Source: Tribonema minus (lineage: Eukaryota > Sar > Xanthophyceae > Tribonematales > Tribonemataceae). From it: DNA of 64,000 bases. Below, piece after piece: positions 22,151 to 36,245 of the stretch (position 1 is its first letter; every line of letters starts with the position of its first letter). The notes beneath the pieces were generated by a model. That model was not told the origin of the DNA. It saw only the letters and a list, made by a program, of their open reading frames with translations, and made no database searches. The position numbers and the translations under genes are program-made. The DNA lies in NCBI GenBank assembly GCA_017506865.1, contig JAFCMP010000081.1, positions 124,001-188,000 of the forward strand. Direction: 5' to 3'.

Positions 22151-25100
22151 AATCTCACCTGCGTGCAGAGAGTGAGGAAATGGAAAACAGTATCAGTGTA
22201 GGCGACTGCGGGACGGGGGGGCTGTGCACATTTATGCTCAGTCTGTAAAAACAAAATCTGCTGTGCTAACAGCACTGACTCAGGGCACCAGTGGAGGAAG
22301 AAGGGTTCAGGGGCTCCGCTTAGGGCGAGCGCGCCGAAACCTCATAGGGTTTCGCCTCAGGTTCCGCAACCTTTAAGGCCGACGCTGAAGACGTCGGTAT
22401 GGATGCCTGAGCTGTTGGAACTCAACAACACGTAAATCACTCATTGTCTGGGGCTTTGAGCACTACAGTAACTCTCGCAGCCCTGTAACATATCGGATAT
22501 ATCGTCTGAGCATATCGCCAGAGGTACCACTGCTTCTTGAGTCTTTTGCGTCACATGCGTGACCTGACAGGCTGGTGCGCATCGGTTTAGTATCAGGCTT
22601 ATGTGGCTACACCGTCATACCAGTGCACAGTGAGTCATGGACGTGTGCCCTCCTTGATCCTCAGCATACTATCAAGATTGCGCACTCTTGCTGGGGAGAG
22701 CTGCTGAGCACCACCAAGGGCCGAACTCCCCAGCCAAGTTCAAAATATCTGCAGTCTGTGATCATCGACGTCATGACAAATCCTGCACAGCACTGCAGCT
22801 GCTGAACCACCGCAGCGTGCTCCAGATGCCATACAGCCATCCACCAACAAAACTCAAGCTCAACGTCGCCCCCACCAGGCCGAATTTCATATAGTCATGG
22901 TGCAGTAGACACTGACCAGCGGTATCGTGGCGCCAGCGTAGCCACTGCTGCCACCACTGCCGCCACCACCATCCCCCGCCAGTGACCCTAATTCTAACCC
23001 TAACCCTAACCAGTGCACCACGACCATGACCGACCATGACCATCACTTGTCCCCCTACACTTCATCTTTGCCCTTGTTCTGTCCAGTCGCCAATCCGGCC
23101 GCCGCAACCAAGGCTGTCGTACCTGTGCCCATGCCTCCCAGTACCTCGCAATTGGCGATTGGCCCATCTGCCAGAGCCACCGCTTGAGCTTGACAAAACG
23201 TCATGCAGAGCTTCGACCTCTGCGGTTCTTCATGCTGTATCGTAATCGCCTGACCAGGCCCCTGACTCAGGTCGAATCGGCGACTTAGCCCGCAGCCTGA
23301 CAAAACAGTACGCGACAGCTAAACATTAACGGGGGCTGGCGAGCTGGTGCGTTCAATTAATCAACTTCTTGCACCTCGCTGTCACAGGTAATTATCACGG
23401 GGGAAGTGCAATTACCTGCGACGCCACGCCCTTGTGCGCTCCCCCAGAAATGCGCCTAACTACTGCTGCCTTGAACAGCACGAACCAGGCTCTGCTAAAC
23501 TTCCATCCCGCACCCCCTGCTCCCTTCACGTGGTACGCCTGGTGCGAAGATCAGGCGCTTTGCTGGTCGGGACAGCAGCACGCCTAGGTGTTGGGATGTC
23601 CTGTATTTGTCTCCACTGCAGCGCATCAGGCAACTGTACAAGGGTCAGTGCTCAGCGTACTGTGTACTGGTGACCCCCCCCCTCACGACCTGGGTGACGG
23701 CACAAAAGCTGCGCTGCGCCGCTTGCGCTGGCGTCAAAGCAAACACACATGACTGTGCAGCAGGCGGCGCGCGCGCGTGCTGCCGCCCATTGAAGCCGTC
23801 CGACTCGGCGGCGCTGTGCTTGGCTATTCACGGAGCCGGTGGTAGACGAATCAATATGCTATTTTTTTTAAGCAGCCAGCGAGAGTGCACGTATGCTTCA
23901 CTGCTGATCATGATGCAGCCTTGCTGCCGCCCATGGACGCAGGTGGCAATTGCATGCCATTCTTTGCGGGTCATGATGGCCGTGAAGCCACAGACATGGC
24001 AACAGCCGTGAAGCCACAGAGCATAAAGCTTGCCGCCGCCGTTCCTTAGTGCGCAGAACTGTGTGCACGTAAACCAAGGTAGTGAGGCATGATCCTTCAC
24101 GTGTACCAAACCCAGATCGGAGTCAATGTACATGCAGCATGGCAACAGCTACAAGGCAGCGCACGCAACACGGGCAACGAAGCGCGTGCGCGAGTCACGG
24201 CATGCATACATCTGACAAGCCTCTCATAGCACACAAGGTGTCATTGAAACGACGCTGGAAAACGGTGGACGGGGACACAGCGGGAGCTACAGCAAATGGG
24301 ACAGGGGTGCGGAGGGGGGGGGAAGTACTGGCAGGGACGTATGCTGGAAACTCGAAGAGAGGGGAGAGAGTCAGGCGGGCGGGGAGGGGGGCGAGGGGCA
24401 CAAAGGGCACAAGGGAAGACAGGGGATGCGGAATTGGAGCTGGAGGTTGGGAGGCGTGGTAAACACCACACCGGCGTCGCCTGAGGACAGCGGGGGGAGA
24501 GGGCACGCATAGTGTGCGCGATACAGGGGGATTGGCCTGGGGGGGGGGGGGTTGAAGGAGGGTTTTGGCTAACTTCAACTTTGTGACGCCCCAGAGGCCG
24601 TCGGTTGATCTTCGGAGCGGTGGGACTTCTCGAAGGCGTGGAAGGCACTGACATGCGCGCTGGCGCTCTCAGTCGCAGCACGCGGGATGGGAAAGGCGGG
24701 GAGGGGGATGCAGGGGGGGAGGGGGAGCTACAATACCGGGAGGAAGGGGTATAGAGCCACGACTGTGCCAACGGCTGCGCTGCACGCGCAAGCGGGGGAC
24801 AGTGGGGGAGGGGCGTGAATTCTCGCGCACTCTTGGGGGATCTACTCACAGTCTGACAGGGGGAGCGGCAGCGCAGGAGCCCCTGCCCGCCAACAGTGGT
24901 GCGCAAGCGCTGCGCAGCGGGGAGGGGAAGAACCTATCGGGAGGCGGGGGGGGGGGGAGGGGGCGAAGCAACGAGCCTCTCCTCAACGACTCGACTGCTT
25001 GTAACAACACGCCATCAACACCGCGGCAGCGCACAGCGGCGCGCGCGGCAAACCCGCAGCAGCGGCCGTGGCTTCTCTCGTTGCACAGCAGCAGCACCAG

Positions 25101-25181
25101 CGCCGGCTCGAACAACAGCAGCGGCGGCAGCGACAGCAGCGCACGCGCATCGCCCTGCGCGACTGCAGCAACGCTCAGCTC
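22151..25181. other. Three kilobases without a recognised gene
   Basis: Lies between the SUMO protease start and the 3' end of the HECT gene. Contents: an AGGGTTTCGCCTCAGG-like stretch near 22310-22390, a CCCTAA tract at 22985-23010, and long G/A-rich low-complexity DNA at 24290-24960 that opens Pro/Ser-rich frames on the minus strand without domains. No RNA gene was recognised. Confidence 0.5.
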
Positions 25182-27717
25182 TCACTCCTTGCCGAAGCCC
25201 GTGCGCAGCTCGAGCTCAATGACCTCGGCGAGCTTCGCGCGCAGCGTCTCGCGGTCGCCGTACGGCGGCAGGTCGAGGCGGTTGAAGCACGTGTGCGCGA
25301 CGGGGTACGCGCCCTCGCCATATGCGGGCGCGGGGAGCGCGGCGAGCGTGAACAGGCGCACCTCGCCGTCGACGCCCTGCAGCTCGCGGAAGCCGCCGAG
25401 GGGGACGCGCGACGTGCCCGTGACGAACTGCAGGAGGCGCGCGCGCGTGGGCTGGTCAAACTCGCGCACCACGTCCCAGAACCAGCGCACGAGGCGGTGC
25501 GTGGGGCGCAGCGTGCCAAGGAGCGCCGTGTGCGCGGCCCTGCGAGGGGGGGGGGGGACAGGGGGGGGGGGGCGATGGTTAGGTGTTGAATCAGGGGTCA
25601 GGCGAATGCAACACGCCGCCGCGCCGGCGGAGGATGTGATGGCAGCAGCGTGGGCGCACCGATCGCACAAAGCTGCTGCAGAGTGCGCAGTGAGTGGGCA
25701 TTTACGCACACGACAGGGAGGCCTCATGCCAACGCTAGGTTTTGGCGCTGCCGCGCAGCAGTCATCGACGTCGTCAGCAACGGCATCGAGCTCGCGCAGC
25801 GGAGCGCTGCAACAGATTGAGCGCGCTGCAACGCTCCGAGCACTGCAACATTCTGAACGCAGTCACGCACCAGTCGTCGACGTCGATGGCGTCGACGTCG
25901 ATGGCGTCGACGTCGATGGCGTCGAGCCCGCACAGCGGAGCACTGCAACAGAGTGAGCGCTGCAACACGTCAAACAACAGTGGAGCGCTGCCACGCACCA
26001 GTCGTCGACGTCGATGGCGTCGAGCCCGCACAGCAGCAGCTCCAGCTCCTGCGGGTCGAAGACGACCAGCAGACCCGGGGGTATCACCTCGTAGAACCCG
26101 GAGAGCATCGCGGCGAGCTGCGGGGAGATGCGGTCCAGCAACTTGAACTTGGTCGAGATCTGCGCGCACAAAGACAGGGTGAGGGTACAGGTCAGAAGGG
26201 CAAGAGGAGCGCATCATGCGGACGGTACTTCTGTAACTGTGACTGGCTCCATGGCGTGGCATGAAAGTGGATGAGCAAGAGTCTGCTAGCTGGTTTACTG
26301 TCGCTGTTCGCAACCTGTCGCAGCGCAAATCCTAACCCTAACCCTAATTCGACGCCCATCTTCACACATGGCGCGTCTCTCTCTCTCCTCTGGGTGCTCT
26401 CTTCCGCTTCAAAGCTAACTCAAGTCATACATGCAGCCTGACCCTAAGCCTGACTCAACTCCCATCATTACGCACTTTGCAGGTCTCTCTCCTCTGAGTG
26501 CTCTCTTCCGCTGCAAAGCTAACCCCAAGTCATGCTCGCAGTTAGTTACCCCTACTCCCACGCCTACCCCTAGCCCCCCCTAACCCTAACCCTGGTTAAC
26601 GCTGCGCACCTCGCAGAACTCGTGCTTGTTGGCGTCTGTCACCAGTATGTCGCGGCCGCCGGGCTTGAGCTCCACCACTTGGTAGCGCTCGCGGCCCTTG
26701 GCAGCGTGTCCGCTCTCCTCCACCGTCGTGAAGTCCAGGCTCAGCACCTAGTCAGAACAAGGGATAGGGGGGGGGCGGGGGGTGTTTAAATCAGAAATGC
26801 GGTTTGGGTTAAAGGTCGGGAAGGGGGAGCAGGGGGGGTCAGTTGTACCCGTGCCCCCCTTGACCACAGATTCTGTGCAGCCCCGACACCCTTGATAATG
26901 ATAAGCCTGACAAGCTGGCCCGAGGCTGCGTGCGTCCTTCTGAGCCTGTCAGGATCACAGTGAAAACCGTAATCTGCACAGCTCCGTGTCAATGGCGGTG
27001 CCCTGTGGCCAATCGCCTCTGCCGTCATGGACTCCTGACAGAGGGCGAGCACACCAAAGAGCAGCGCTGGATGTTAAGCGTGTTGCTGTGCGGCCTAACC
27101 CTAGCCATAGTGTCGTCTTTTGCGGCCTTACCCCGACCCTAACTCTGACATCGTGTGGCAGCTGGCGCCACGCCGCCGCTGCTTACGCAAACGGGCAAGG
27201 CGTCACCGATTGCCTTAGCGCGAGGATCGCTGTTAGGGTTGCAGTCAGGATGAGCGCTCGAAACGAGGCATCAGGGGCCAAACTTTTGGCAGTTGCCATG
27301 AAGCAATCGTGTGCTGCACGCTGCCGGCCGCGGCTGGTGACAGCGGCGCGGCGGCAAGCCATAACCCTCACTCTAACCCTAAGCGTGCCGCACAAAGCAA
27401 CGCAAGGCTTCAACTTCAACATGAGGAGATACAGCATGATGAGCCGCGCAGCGCGCCGCGCACCTCGACGTTTTGATGCCCCCGCAGCCACTGAAGGTTC
27501 TCTGCCAGCTTGCGGTCGACAAACTTCAAGTCACGGTGCGTCACCGGCACGCCGAGGAGGTGCTTGTACAGCGGTCGGCTCAGGTGCACTGGCAGTGACT
27601 TCTCCTCCTGCGAGCGCGCGTTATGGGGGAAGGGGGGCACAGCAGCAGCAGCAGTAGAGCGCAACATGAGCAAACACACAGGTACCAGGTGGGCAAGTCC
27701 AGGAGTTTGGTTAAGGT

Positions 27718-27756
<39 letters not shown>

Positions 27757-29177
27757 GGTATAGCATGAGCAAAAGCACAGCTGCCAGGTAGGCACTTGAT
27801 GTTGCAGTGAGGGGGACGCAGAGCGCTGCTGGAGGGCCGCCTGCAGATCACAGTGATAATCAAGCAAGTCTGAGTCGTGCGCGCGATTCGCAAATCAAGT
27901 CTGAGTCATGCCCGCGACTGCAGGGGGAATGCACAAAGGCTGTCCCATCAACAATAAGTGCACGTGGCCGCTGTTTGAGAGCACAGCCCCAACCCTACCC
28001 CTACCTCTAACCCCAACCCTACCAATGGGCATTTCGCCAGCGCGCACCAGCATGGCCTTGCGGAGGACGCGCCCGGCGAAACGGTACATGTTATGCAGTG
28101 CCCCCCCCCCCCCCCCCCTCCCGCGCTTTCAAAGCCAGGAAAGCACCATGCGTGCCACCCTAGCCCTAACCCTACCCCTACTTGTGAGCATGTCGCCGGC
28201 GCTCACCAGCATGGACTTGCCGAGGAAGCGCCCGGCGCAGCGGTATGCGTTATGCAGTGCGCCCCCCCGTCTCGCGCTTTCAGAAGCCAGAGAACCTCCC
28301 TGCACCACATCCTAGCCCTAACCCTACATATGGGCAGTGCGGCAGCGCTCACCAGCATGGCCTGGCCGAGGCCACCCGGCAAAGCGACACGCGTTATGCA
28401 GTGCGCCCCCCCCCCCCCCCCCCCTGCCGCGCTTGGGAACCACCACGTGCCATCCTAACCCTAGCCCCAACCCTAACCCTACATATGGGCAGTGCGACAG
28501 TGCTCACCAGCATGGCCTTGCCGAGGAAGCGCCCTGCGAAGCGGTACGCGCCCTGCAGCGTGCCGAACGCGCGTGCGGCCGCCGCAAACGGCGCGAGCCC
28601 CGCCGCCGTCGCCGGGTTGATGGTGTACGTCATGTGGTCTGTCTGCGCGTGCGCAAAGAGGCCGAGGGCGGGCTCGAAGAGCGCGTTGGCCACCAGCTCG
28701 AACCACTCGCGCCCGACGCCGCCAGCATCGATGGCGCTCTCGCCGATAAACCTGCGCAGCAAGACAACAAAAAACAGCGAGCGGGGGGGGGGGGGAGGGG
28801 TGAGGGGTGAGCACGTTGCCATGCCTGTGGATGAATGTCAGGGCAGAATACATGTGCACGCATACTCCTGAACAGCGCTCAGAGCCTGAACAGCGCTTAC
28901 AGCGAGAAGAGAACAAGCAGTGCGCGCGGCGAGCCTCGGCAGACTAACCCTAACCCTGGGGTTGCGGCGGCACAGCGCCAAAGGCAAAGCGCTCTCTCTC
29001 TCTCCATGCTAAAGGCCAAAAGCGGCAGTAAGGGAGTGGGGAAGGGGGGGGCGTCACCTGATGCGCAGTGGGCGCCGCAGCTGCGCCGTGTCCATGGCCG
29101 CAAACGCGCGCGCGCTAGACTCCAGCAGCGCCGCCCGTGACACCTCCATCACGCGCGCGCTGGGCCAGCCGCCATCC

Positions 29178-29211
<34 letters not shown>

Positions 29212-32200
29212 GCGCCGCGCCGGGGACCAGGCGCCAGAACTGTCCCGTGGCCGCGCCGGCGCTCTGCCGCGGCGCGTGCGGCTGGTGCCACGACTGCTGC
29301 CACGCCTGGCGTTGCTGAAGCTGCGCCTCCTCGTCGAAGCGGTCGCTGCAGTTGCTGCCGGTCGTCGCGGGCGTTGCGACGCCTGCGCGGGAACGGGGGG
29401 GAGAAGGGGGGGGGGGGGGGTTAGGTTTAGGGTTAGGGTTAGGGTAGGGCTGCGTCAGGCGTCGCACGCTCTTTAGGGTTGGGCAGCCGAACCGACTCCA
29501 CTGCTGCATACCGGAGAGGCCGCTCTGCACCGCGGCAGCAGACAGAGTGTTTGCTGCAGCAGCGTACACAGCCGCTGCTGCCGCTGCTGCATTCGGCAGC
29601 ACCGTCTGAGACCAGCAGAAGTGCGCCCCAGGAGTGCGGCTGTTCACGCCCGTGGCGCGCAGCAGGCACTCACGCTTAGGGTCAGGCGTAGAAACCAGCG
29701 ATGCTTTTGCCGCTGCTCACGTGCTGCGCAGCGTAAGTCGCCCCTACCCCGTCGGAAGCAGCACTGTTCCTCACGTGCACCAATTCAGCAGCTTTGTCGC
29801 ACACGCAGCGCACATGCCCCCTAGACCTGAACCAGATGCAGCCCTCACCTGGTGGCAGACGCGCGGGGAGAGGCGGCACCGCATCCACCTCCGCATGCGC
29901 TGCCGCCGCGCCGCCGCCGCCGCCGCCACCGCCGTCCGCCGCGCTCAGCGCGCGCAGCTGGCGCCGCAGCCACGCTCGCTTCGCCTCAAACGGCAGGCTC
30001 GCCACAACGCCGAGAGCGTCCGCGGTAATAGCACCGGAGGCTGCGCCGCTGCCGCCGCCGCCGCCGCCGCCGCTGCCTCCGCCGCTGCCTCCGCCGCCCT
30101 TGAGCGTCTCCACGAGCCGCTGCATGTCGGCGAGGTCCTCCTTTAGGTCGGAGCCGCGCACCCACTCGAGCTCGCCGCCGGGCAGCAGGCGCCGCAGCCA
30201 CGCTCCGCTTGCGGACTGCGTCGTCGGCGGCGGCGGCAGCGGCGGCGGCGCAGGGGCGTGCAAGAGGGGTTAGGGGGTTAGGGTTAGCTTTGTGTGTGAG
30301 GTTTGGGTTGGGACTGGAAGCGCCCTGCTGGCCGCGTTTTGCGCGTATAGGTGTGCGCGTGCCCAACGTGAACTTCGCGTGTTCTGTATGTGGACTTCTT
30401 GTATACTCACTGCGGACAACCGCTCACGGCATCACCGACTCCGTCGTCCAGCGCTGCAAATCACGAGCCACGTGCACGCTGCCAACAAAAGTCGCAGAAC
30501 TCGCCTCGCCTAATTTAACCCTGATGCTAACCCCAAGCGCCGCTTCATGACATTGCTCGGGGACTTGCTCCACCTTGGCTGGGAGTCGGCGAGGGCCGCA
30601 GGTGCGACCGATAGTCAGAGCTAGAACTCGTGCGCGCAAACTTCAAACCACTCAAGTGCTGAGTGAAACCCGCAAGCTCACCTGCACGATTCGCGCCGCG
30701 GCTGCGGATGGCAGCTGCGACGACGCAGCAGCGCCGCCATCCCTCTCGGGCCCCGCGTAACTGTAAAACTGCAACCGCCGCTGCTGCTCGCTGCCGCTAT
30801 CGCCGCCGCCGTGCGCATCCGCGCCGTCCTCCAACGCTGCCGCCGCCGCCACCGGCAACGGCTCGCCTGGCTCAACGCGTGCTGCCGGCGCTGCCGCGGC
30901 CATGACCTCCTCCGCCGGCCGCCACACCACCTCCCCCGAGCGGTTGATGCTGCGCACCAGGCGCCCGCCGCCGCCGCCGCCGCCGCCCTGCAGCGCCCCC
31001 AGCTCCACGTCCACGGCGCTCGGCAGCGCCGCAGAGCACTGCCACATGGCGTGCGCGTGCGGAATGGTGAGGAGCGGTTGCGCCGCCGCCGCCGCCGCGG
31101 CAGCGGCCGCCGCGTCGCCGCCGCCGAGCGCCGCGGCGGCGGCGGCAGTGGCGCTGTTGCTCTCCCAGGAGACGGCGGTGACGGCGGAGGCCGCGCTGGG
31201 GTCGTCTACGGTGCAGTGCGCGTAGCGCGCGCGCAGGTACGCGTGGACGCAGCCCTGCAGCTCGCCACGCCAGGCGAGCCACGAGTGGCGGCGCAGGTCG
31301 CGCGCGAGCCACGCCGCCATGAGCACGCGCGCAAAGCCGAGGACGTACATCTGCGTATGTACATGCGTGCGGGGGGGGGAAGGGGGGGTGGGGGTGTGAG
31401 GGGGTGGAGTGGGGTGGGGGGGTGGGGCGGGGAGGCGGGGCGCGTGCACAGAAATGGGCCATGTTGCAATATGGCACGACGGAACTTGTGACTATCATAC
31501 GCGCGCACCTGCATAATTTTCTAAAAGGCTAAGCAGCAGCGCTCACCGGAAGCGTGGCCAGCCTTGCGATGCGTGACCGACGCCGCGCGCACGCGTGCTT
31601 CCTACACACGCGGCCGGTCCAGCGATGGACGGCCGCAGGCGTGCACGCTTACCTGTGTACTTATATGGCTTACATACTTGCATACCCTCAGTAGTGGCTG
31701 CAGCGCGCGACGCACCTGCGTGGCGACGACAGACTCGCTCACGTACGCGAGCGCAATGTGCTGCAGCAGCACTCAACACACGCGCAGCCTGGGCGCGCAC
31801 TGTCACATATGTACATTCCATCCGCAGCTACAGCACGCAACGCAACGTACCTGCGCGGCGATGGCGGGCTCGCTCACATGCGCGAGCGCCACGTGCTGCA
31901 GCAGCACTCAACACACGCGCGGCCAGTCTAGCAACGGAGGGCTACGCACGCAACGCAACGCACCTGCGCGGCGATGGCGGGCTCACTGACGTGCGCTAGC
32001 GCAATGTGCTGCGCGCCTGTTGCGAGCGCGGCGAGGAACGCCGCCAGCAGCGACCACTCGGCCAGGTACAGCGGGCCGAGGCGCAGGGGCGTCCACAGGC
32101 GCAGCACCACCACCGCCGCAAACATGAGCACGCAGACCCCCAGCGTCAGCACCAGGGACACCTGCGGGGGGGGGGGGGGGGGGGTGACGACGGGGGGTTG

Positions 32201-35200
32201 GGGTCGGGATCTGAGTTAGGGTTGAAGTTGAAGTTTGGGTAAGATCAGGTCACAGGGCAGCGGGAATACGAGTCTGAGGAAGGAAAGGCGTCAGCACCAG
32301 GGATGCCTGCAGTGTCAGGGCTCAGAGGTCAGGGTCTGAGTCAGGATCTGAATCAGGGCCAAAGTTGAAGTGTGGGGAAGATCAGGTCGCAGCAGAACAT
32401 GTGTCTGAGGAAGGAATAACACGGTAAGATCAGCATGCGGCGGTCCTTATCCTAACCCTAACCTAACCCTAAGAGTGCAGGAATGAGGGCATGCGATCAT
32501 GCGGCAGCGGAAACACACGCTTGGGACCCCCCCTGTTATTCGCGGCTCTTGCGCCCGTGCTGAGCATCGCAAGGTGCGGTACGTGGTGACAACGCTCGGC
32601 GCACTAGCAGCGTAGCGCCGCCGCGCGCAGTGCGCGAGGCTCCCGTGCTACACGGCCGCTCCACTATGCAACACACACCAGAGCACACAGGAAAGCGTCA
32701 CCACTGTTCCCTTCAGACAAGATCACAGCTAATGCACACACCAACACTAAAAAAAACGCAACTCTGCACGCCCGCGCTGATAACCTGATTCATTCCCGCC
32801 TTCATGGCGCATCCGAGTTGGAAGCTCGACTGCGTCCGCGCAGCTCGCCATACGTACATGGCTGCTGAGACCGCGTCTATCACCATCGTGTCTCAGACGC
32901 CGCTGGGGACGACGTTGGTGCAGTCCGATGTGCTCGTCGAAAGTGCGGTGACGCATGCCTTGCAGGCTTTGAGTCAAACAGCTGTGGACGCATCGGTGAG
33001 TAATCACTAAGCACTCTAAAGGCTAAACGAGGGCCAGGACTCGGCCAATGCTTAAGCACTCTAAAGGCTAAACGAGGGCCAGATCTCGGCCAATGCTTAT
33101 GACCCCTCGACTGCGCAGTGATTACTCTAAAGGCTAACCGAGGGCCAGGACTTGGCCAATGCTTAAGCACTCCAAAGGCTAAACGAGGGCCAGGACTCGG
33201 CCAATGCTTAAAACCCCTCGACTGCGCAGTGATTACTCACCGATGCGTCCACAGCTGTCAAAGCGTGCAAGGCATGCGTCACCGCACTTTCGACGAGCAC
33301 ATCGGACTTCACCAACATAGTCCCCAGCGGCGTCTGAGACACGATGGTGATAGACGCGGTCTCAGCAGCCAAGTACGTATGGCGAGCTGCGCGGACGCAG
33401 TCGAGCTTCCAACTCGGATGCGCCATGAAGGCGCACCCCCCTGCGTTGCATTGCAGCACGTCTGATTTGGGGCCGAACAAGGGGTTGTACGTGCCTGGCA
33501 GAGACAAGTGCTAAGCGACATGCCCCGAAGCAAAATTTATTGCTGTGTCTCACCGCTGGTCTGCGCCAGCGCCCCGGTGTCCAGGCCGTGCCAGATGAGA
33601 GAAAGGAGGAACAACTGCAGCATACCCCCAAGCCGCTTTGTGGCCGCCGTCGCCGTCGCCATCATCTGGACCGCCCCGCCAGCAGTTGTTTGGCTATTTA
33701 TTCTCGCGAATAAACTTAACTTTTGAATTTGAACAACACCAGTTGGCAAGGGTTTTTTACACTTATGACAACGCTCAGCTCAAAACGCTCAGCGCACCTG
33801 CAGCGCGACGCCGGTGCGCGCGGCGCACAAGTCCTCCGTGGTGCACACTACCCACAGCAGCATGTCCCACGTCATGAGGATGGCAAAGGCGGCGCACAGG
33901 CGCCACGCGGGCCGCCCCACCTGAGCGTTGCGCAGCAGCAACAGCGGCAGCAGCAGCAGTCAGCAGCAGCAGCAGCAGCCAGCAGCAGAGGCAGGACATC
34001 CTATAGCATGCCAAAGTCATCTGCGGAGTGGCAGCAGTGAGGGCTTGGATGCGGGGGGAGCGAGAAGTGTTTAAACTTAACCATGAAGCACAGCTGCGGG
34101 AACGCGCGCCCCACTTGATGCTTCAACTTGTACTTTAACCGCCACTCGTACAACCTAAGCGACAGGGCATCAGTGGAGTGGAATCCGTCGGCGCATGACC
34201 ACTCCAACTTCACCAGCAGAACGCAACCGATGTGAACTTCAACTGTGGACTCACCGCCTTGCAGGCGGCAGGCGGCTCCGGCGAGTTGAGGTAGTCCGCG
34301 CGCGCGCCTAGGCCCACCCACAGTGAGCTGCTGATGAGCCACGTGCCGCACGCGTACATGGCCGCGCAGAACGACGCCGTCGTCACCAGCCAGAAGAACG
34401 CGTTGCGCGCCAGCTGCAGCACGTGAGAGGGGGCGCGCGGGTGTGAGGGGGGGGGAACACGACGGTACACATGTAATTGGGAAGGGATAGAGTACGCACG
34501 CAGGTGTGCGAAGAAGAAAGCGTTGGGCGCCAGCTGCTGACATAAATGGGGGGGAGCGGCCATGAGGGGGGGGGGGAGGGGTCGGGGCGGAACGGCACCA
34601 TCGTCACACACTTGGAGAATGCACTGTAAAAGCGCCGGTTGCAAGGGCACGCAGCCCTACTGCGTGCAGGCAAGCAGGCACCATTTGTGCACTCACCACA
34701 GAGTACAGCATGTACGCCGACAGCTCCTTCCCGGCGGCGCCCTCGTCCTCCGTGAGCTGGTGCGGCGTCCACAGGCGGAACGACGCCGCGGCGCCCGCAA
34801 ACATCATGTTGATGAACACGGCGCGGCGCACGGCGGCGAGGCCGAGTAGCGATTCCGCAAGGAAGGACGCAAAGTACAGGAGGGCGGCACACAGGCCGAC
34901 CACGAGGTCGATGAAGAGGACCTCCTGGAAGAACTCTATCTGGGGGTTGGGGAGGCGCTCGAAGAAGTGGACGCCGAGGATGACGATCGTCGGGAGGGTG
35001 AGGACGCAGAAGTTGAAGATGAACGGGCTGCACGCGGGGGCGGGGGGGGGGGGGGGGGGGGGGGGGAGGGAGCGCCATGAATGATTAGTCAAATAAAGCG
35101 GATGGGTAGGGGGGTGGGGGTGGGGGATGGAGGGAGCGCCACGGTCATTCAGTGATCTTAAGTCAAGGCGCAAGGGGGTTAGGGTTAGGATGAGGGGTTA

Positions 35201-36207
35201 GGGTTAGGGTTGACAGGGCACAACAAGCGCCCAAGGATAGCAGTACAGTGACTGCGCCGTCAAGTCGCCGCCCTGACAAGCACTTCTGCACACACACCAC
35301 ACATGGAGAGCCGAGGTGGCGTACGAACGATTTTGTACATGCCCCCCACGCCCCTCTCTGAATGCATTGCATACCTGCCCACCCCCCAACGCATACCACG
35401 CTGCTGTGCGCGCACTTTTGTGAGAAGGGTCATACTGAAATGGGAATTCTGGGAGTACATCCACTACATACCCCCCTCCCCCCAGAAATACACACCTGCT
35501 CGCCCCACAACGCAAACATACCCCCCTGCTCTGTGCGCACTCACGAGGGGAAGGTCGCACTGGGATGGGAGATCTGGGCGTACATCCACTACATACATAC
35601 CGCCCTTCTGTCCGCGCACTCACGTGAGGATGGTCGTACTGGGATGGGAGATCTGAGAGTACATCCACTCCGGCACGGGGGCCTGGCCATCCGCGCTGCG
35701 GTAGATGCCCATGGTCGTGACGAGGATGAGGACATCGTCCAGGATGTGGCGGTTGTACGTCAGGTACAGCACCGTGATGGCCAGCATGTAGAAGTTGAGC
35801 ATCACCGAGGCGTACAGCTGCGCGCACGCGCGGACAATGAGGGGGGAGGGGGGCGGGGGGGGAGTGAGCGTTGCTGTAATCTGGAACCCTAACGGGAAGC
35901 GTGGTGGAGAGGGCGGTGTCGGTAGCTAAAATCAAGCTAGCACTCATGGGGCGTGGCAAGCGCACACACAAAAGAGAGTGCGGTGCACACACATGCAGTC
36001 GTATACCCCGATGTGGTGTGATGGAGCGGAGGCACCAAAGTCCTCCACGGAGCTGCGCATGGGTGGCATGTCTAAGCTGAGACAAACGTTCCAACAGCCT
36101 GAACATTTGAGGCAACGCCGACCCCCCCGTCAGTTGTCGCTTGTAATGTGGCACTAGCTGCAGGAAAGCACAGCAGCAGCGTATCTCAGATTCATCGCCA
36201 GCACCAC

Positions 36208-36245
<38 letters not shown>

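Noticed and set aside
24241..24906. Minus-strand Pro/Ser-rich frame of 221 codons
   Set aside because: Low-complexity DNA; no domain, no splice context, and no sign of codon constraint.
33013..33236. A CRISPR-like array (42-bp repeats)
   Set aside because: Only four units in two pairs with shared, non-unique spacers, in a eukaryotic intron with inverted arms. It fits a local tandem duplication.
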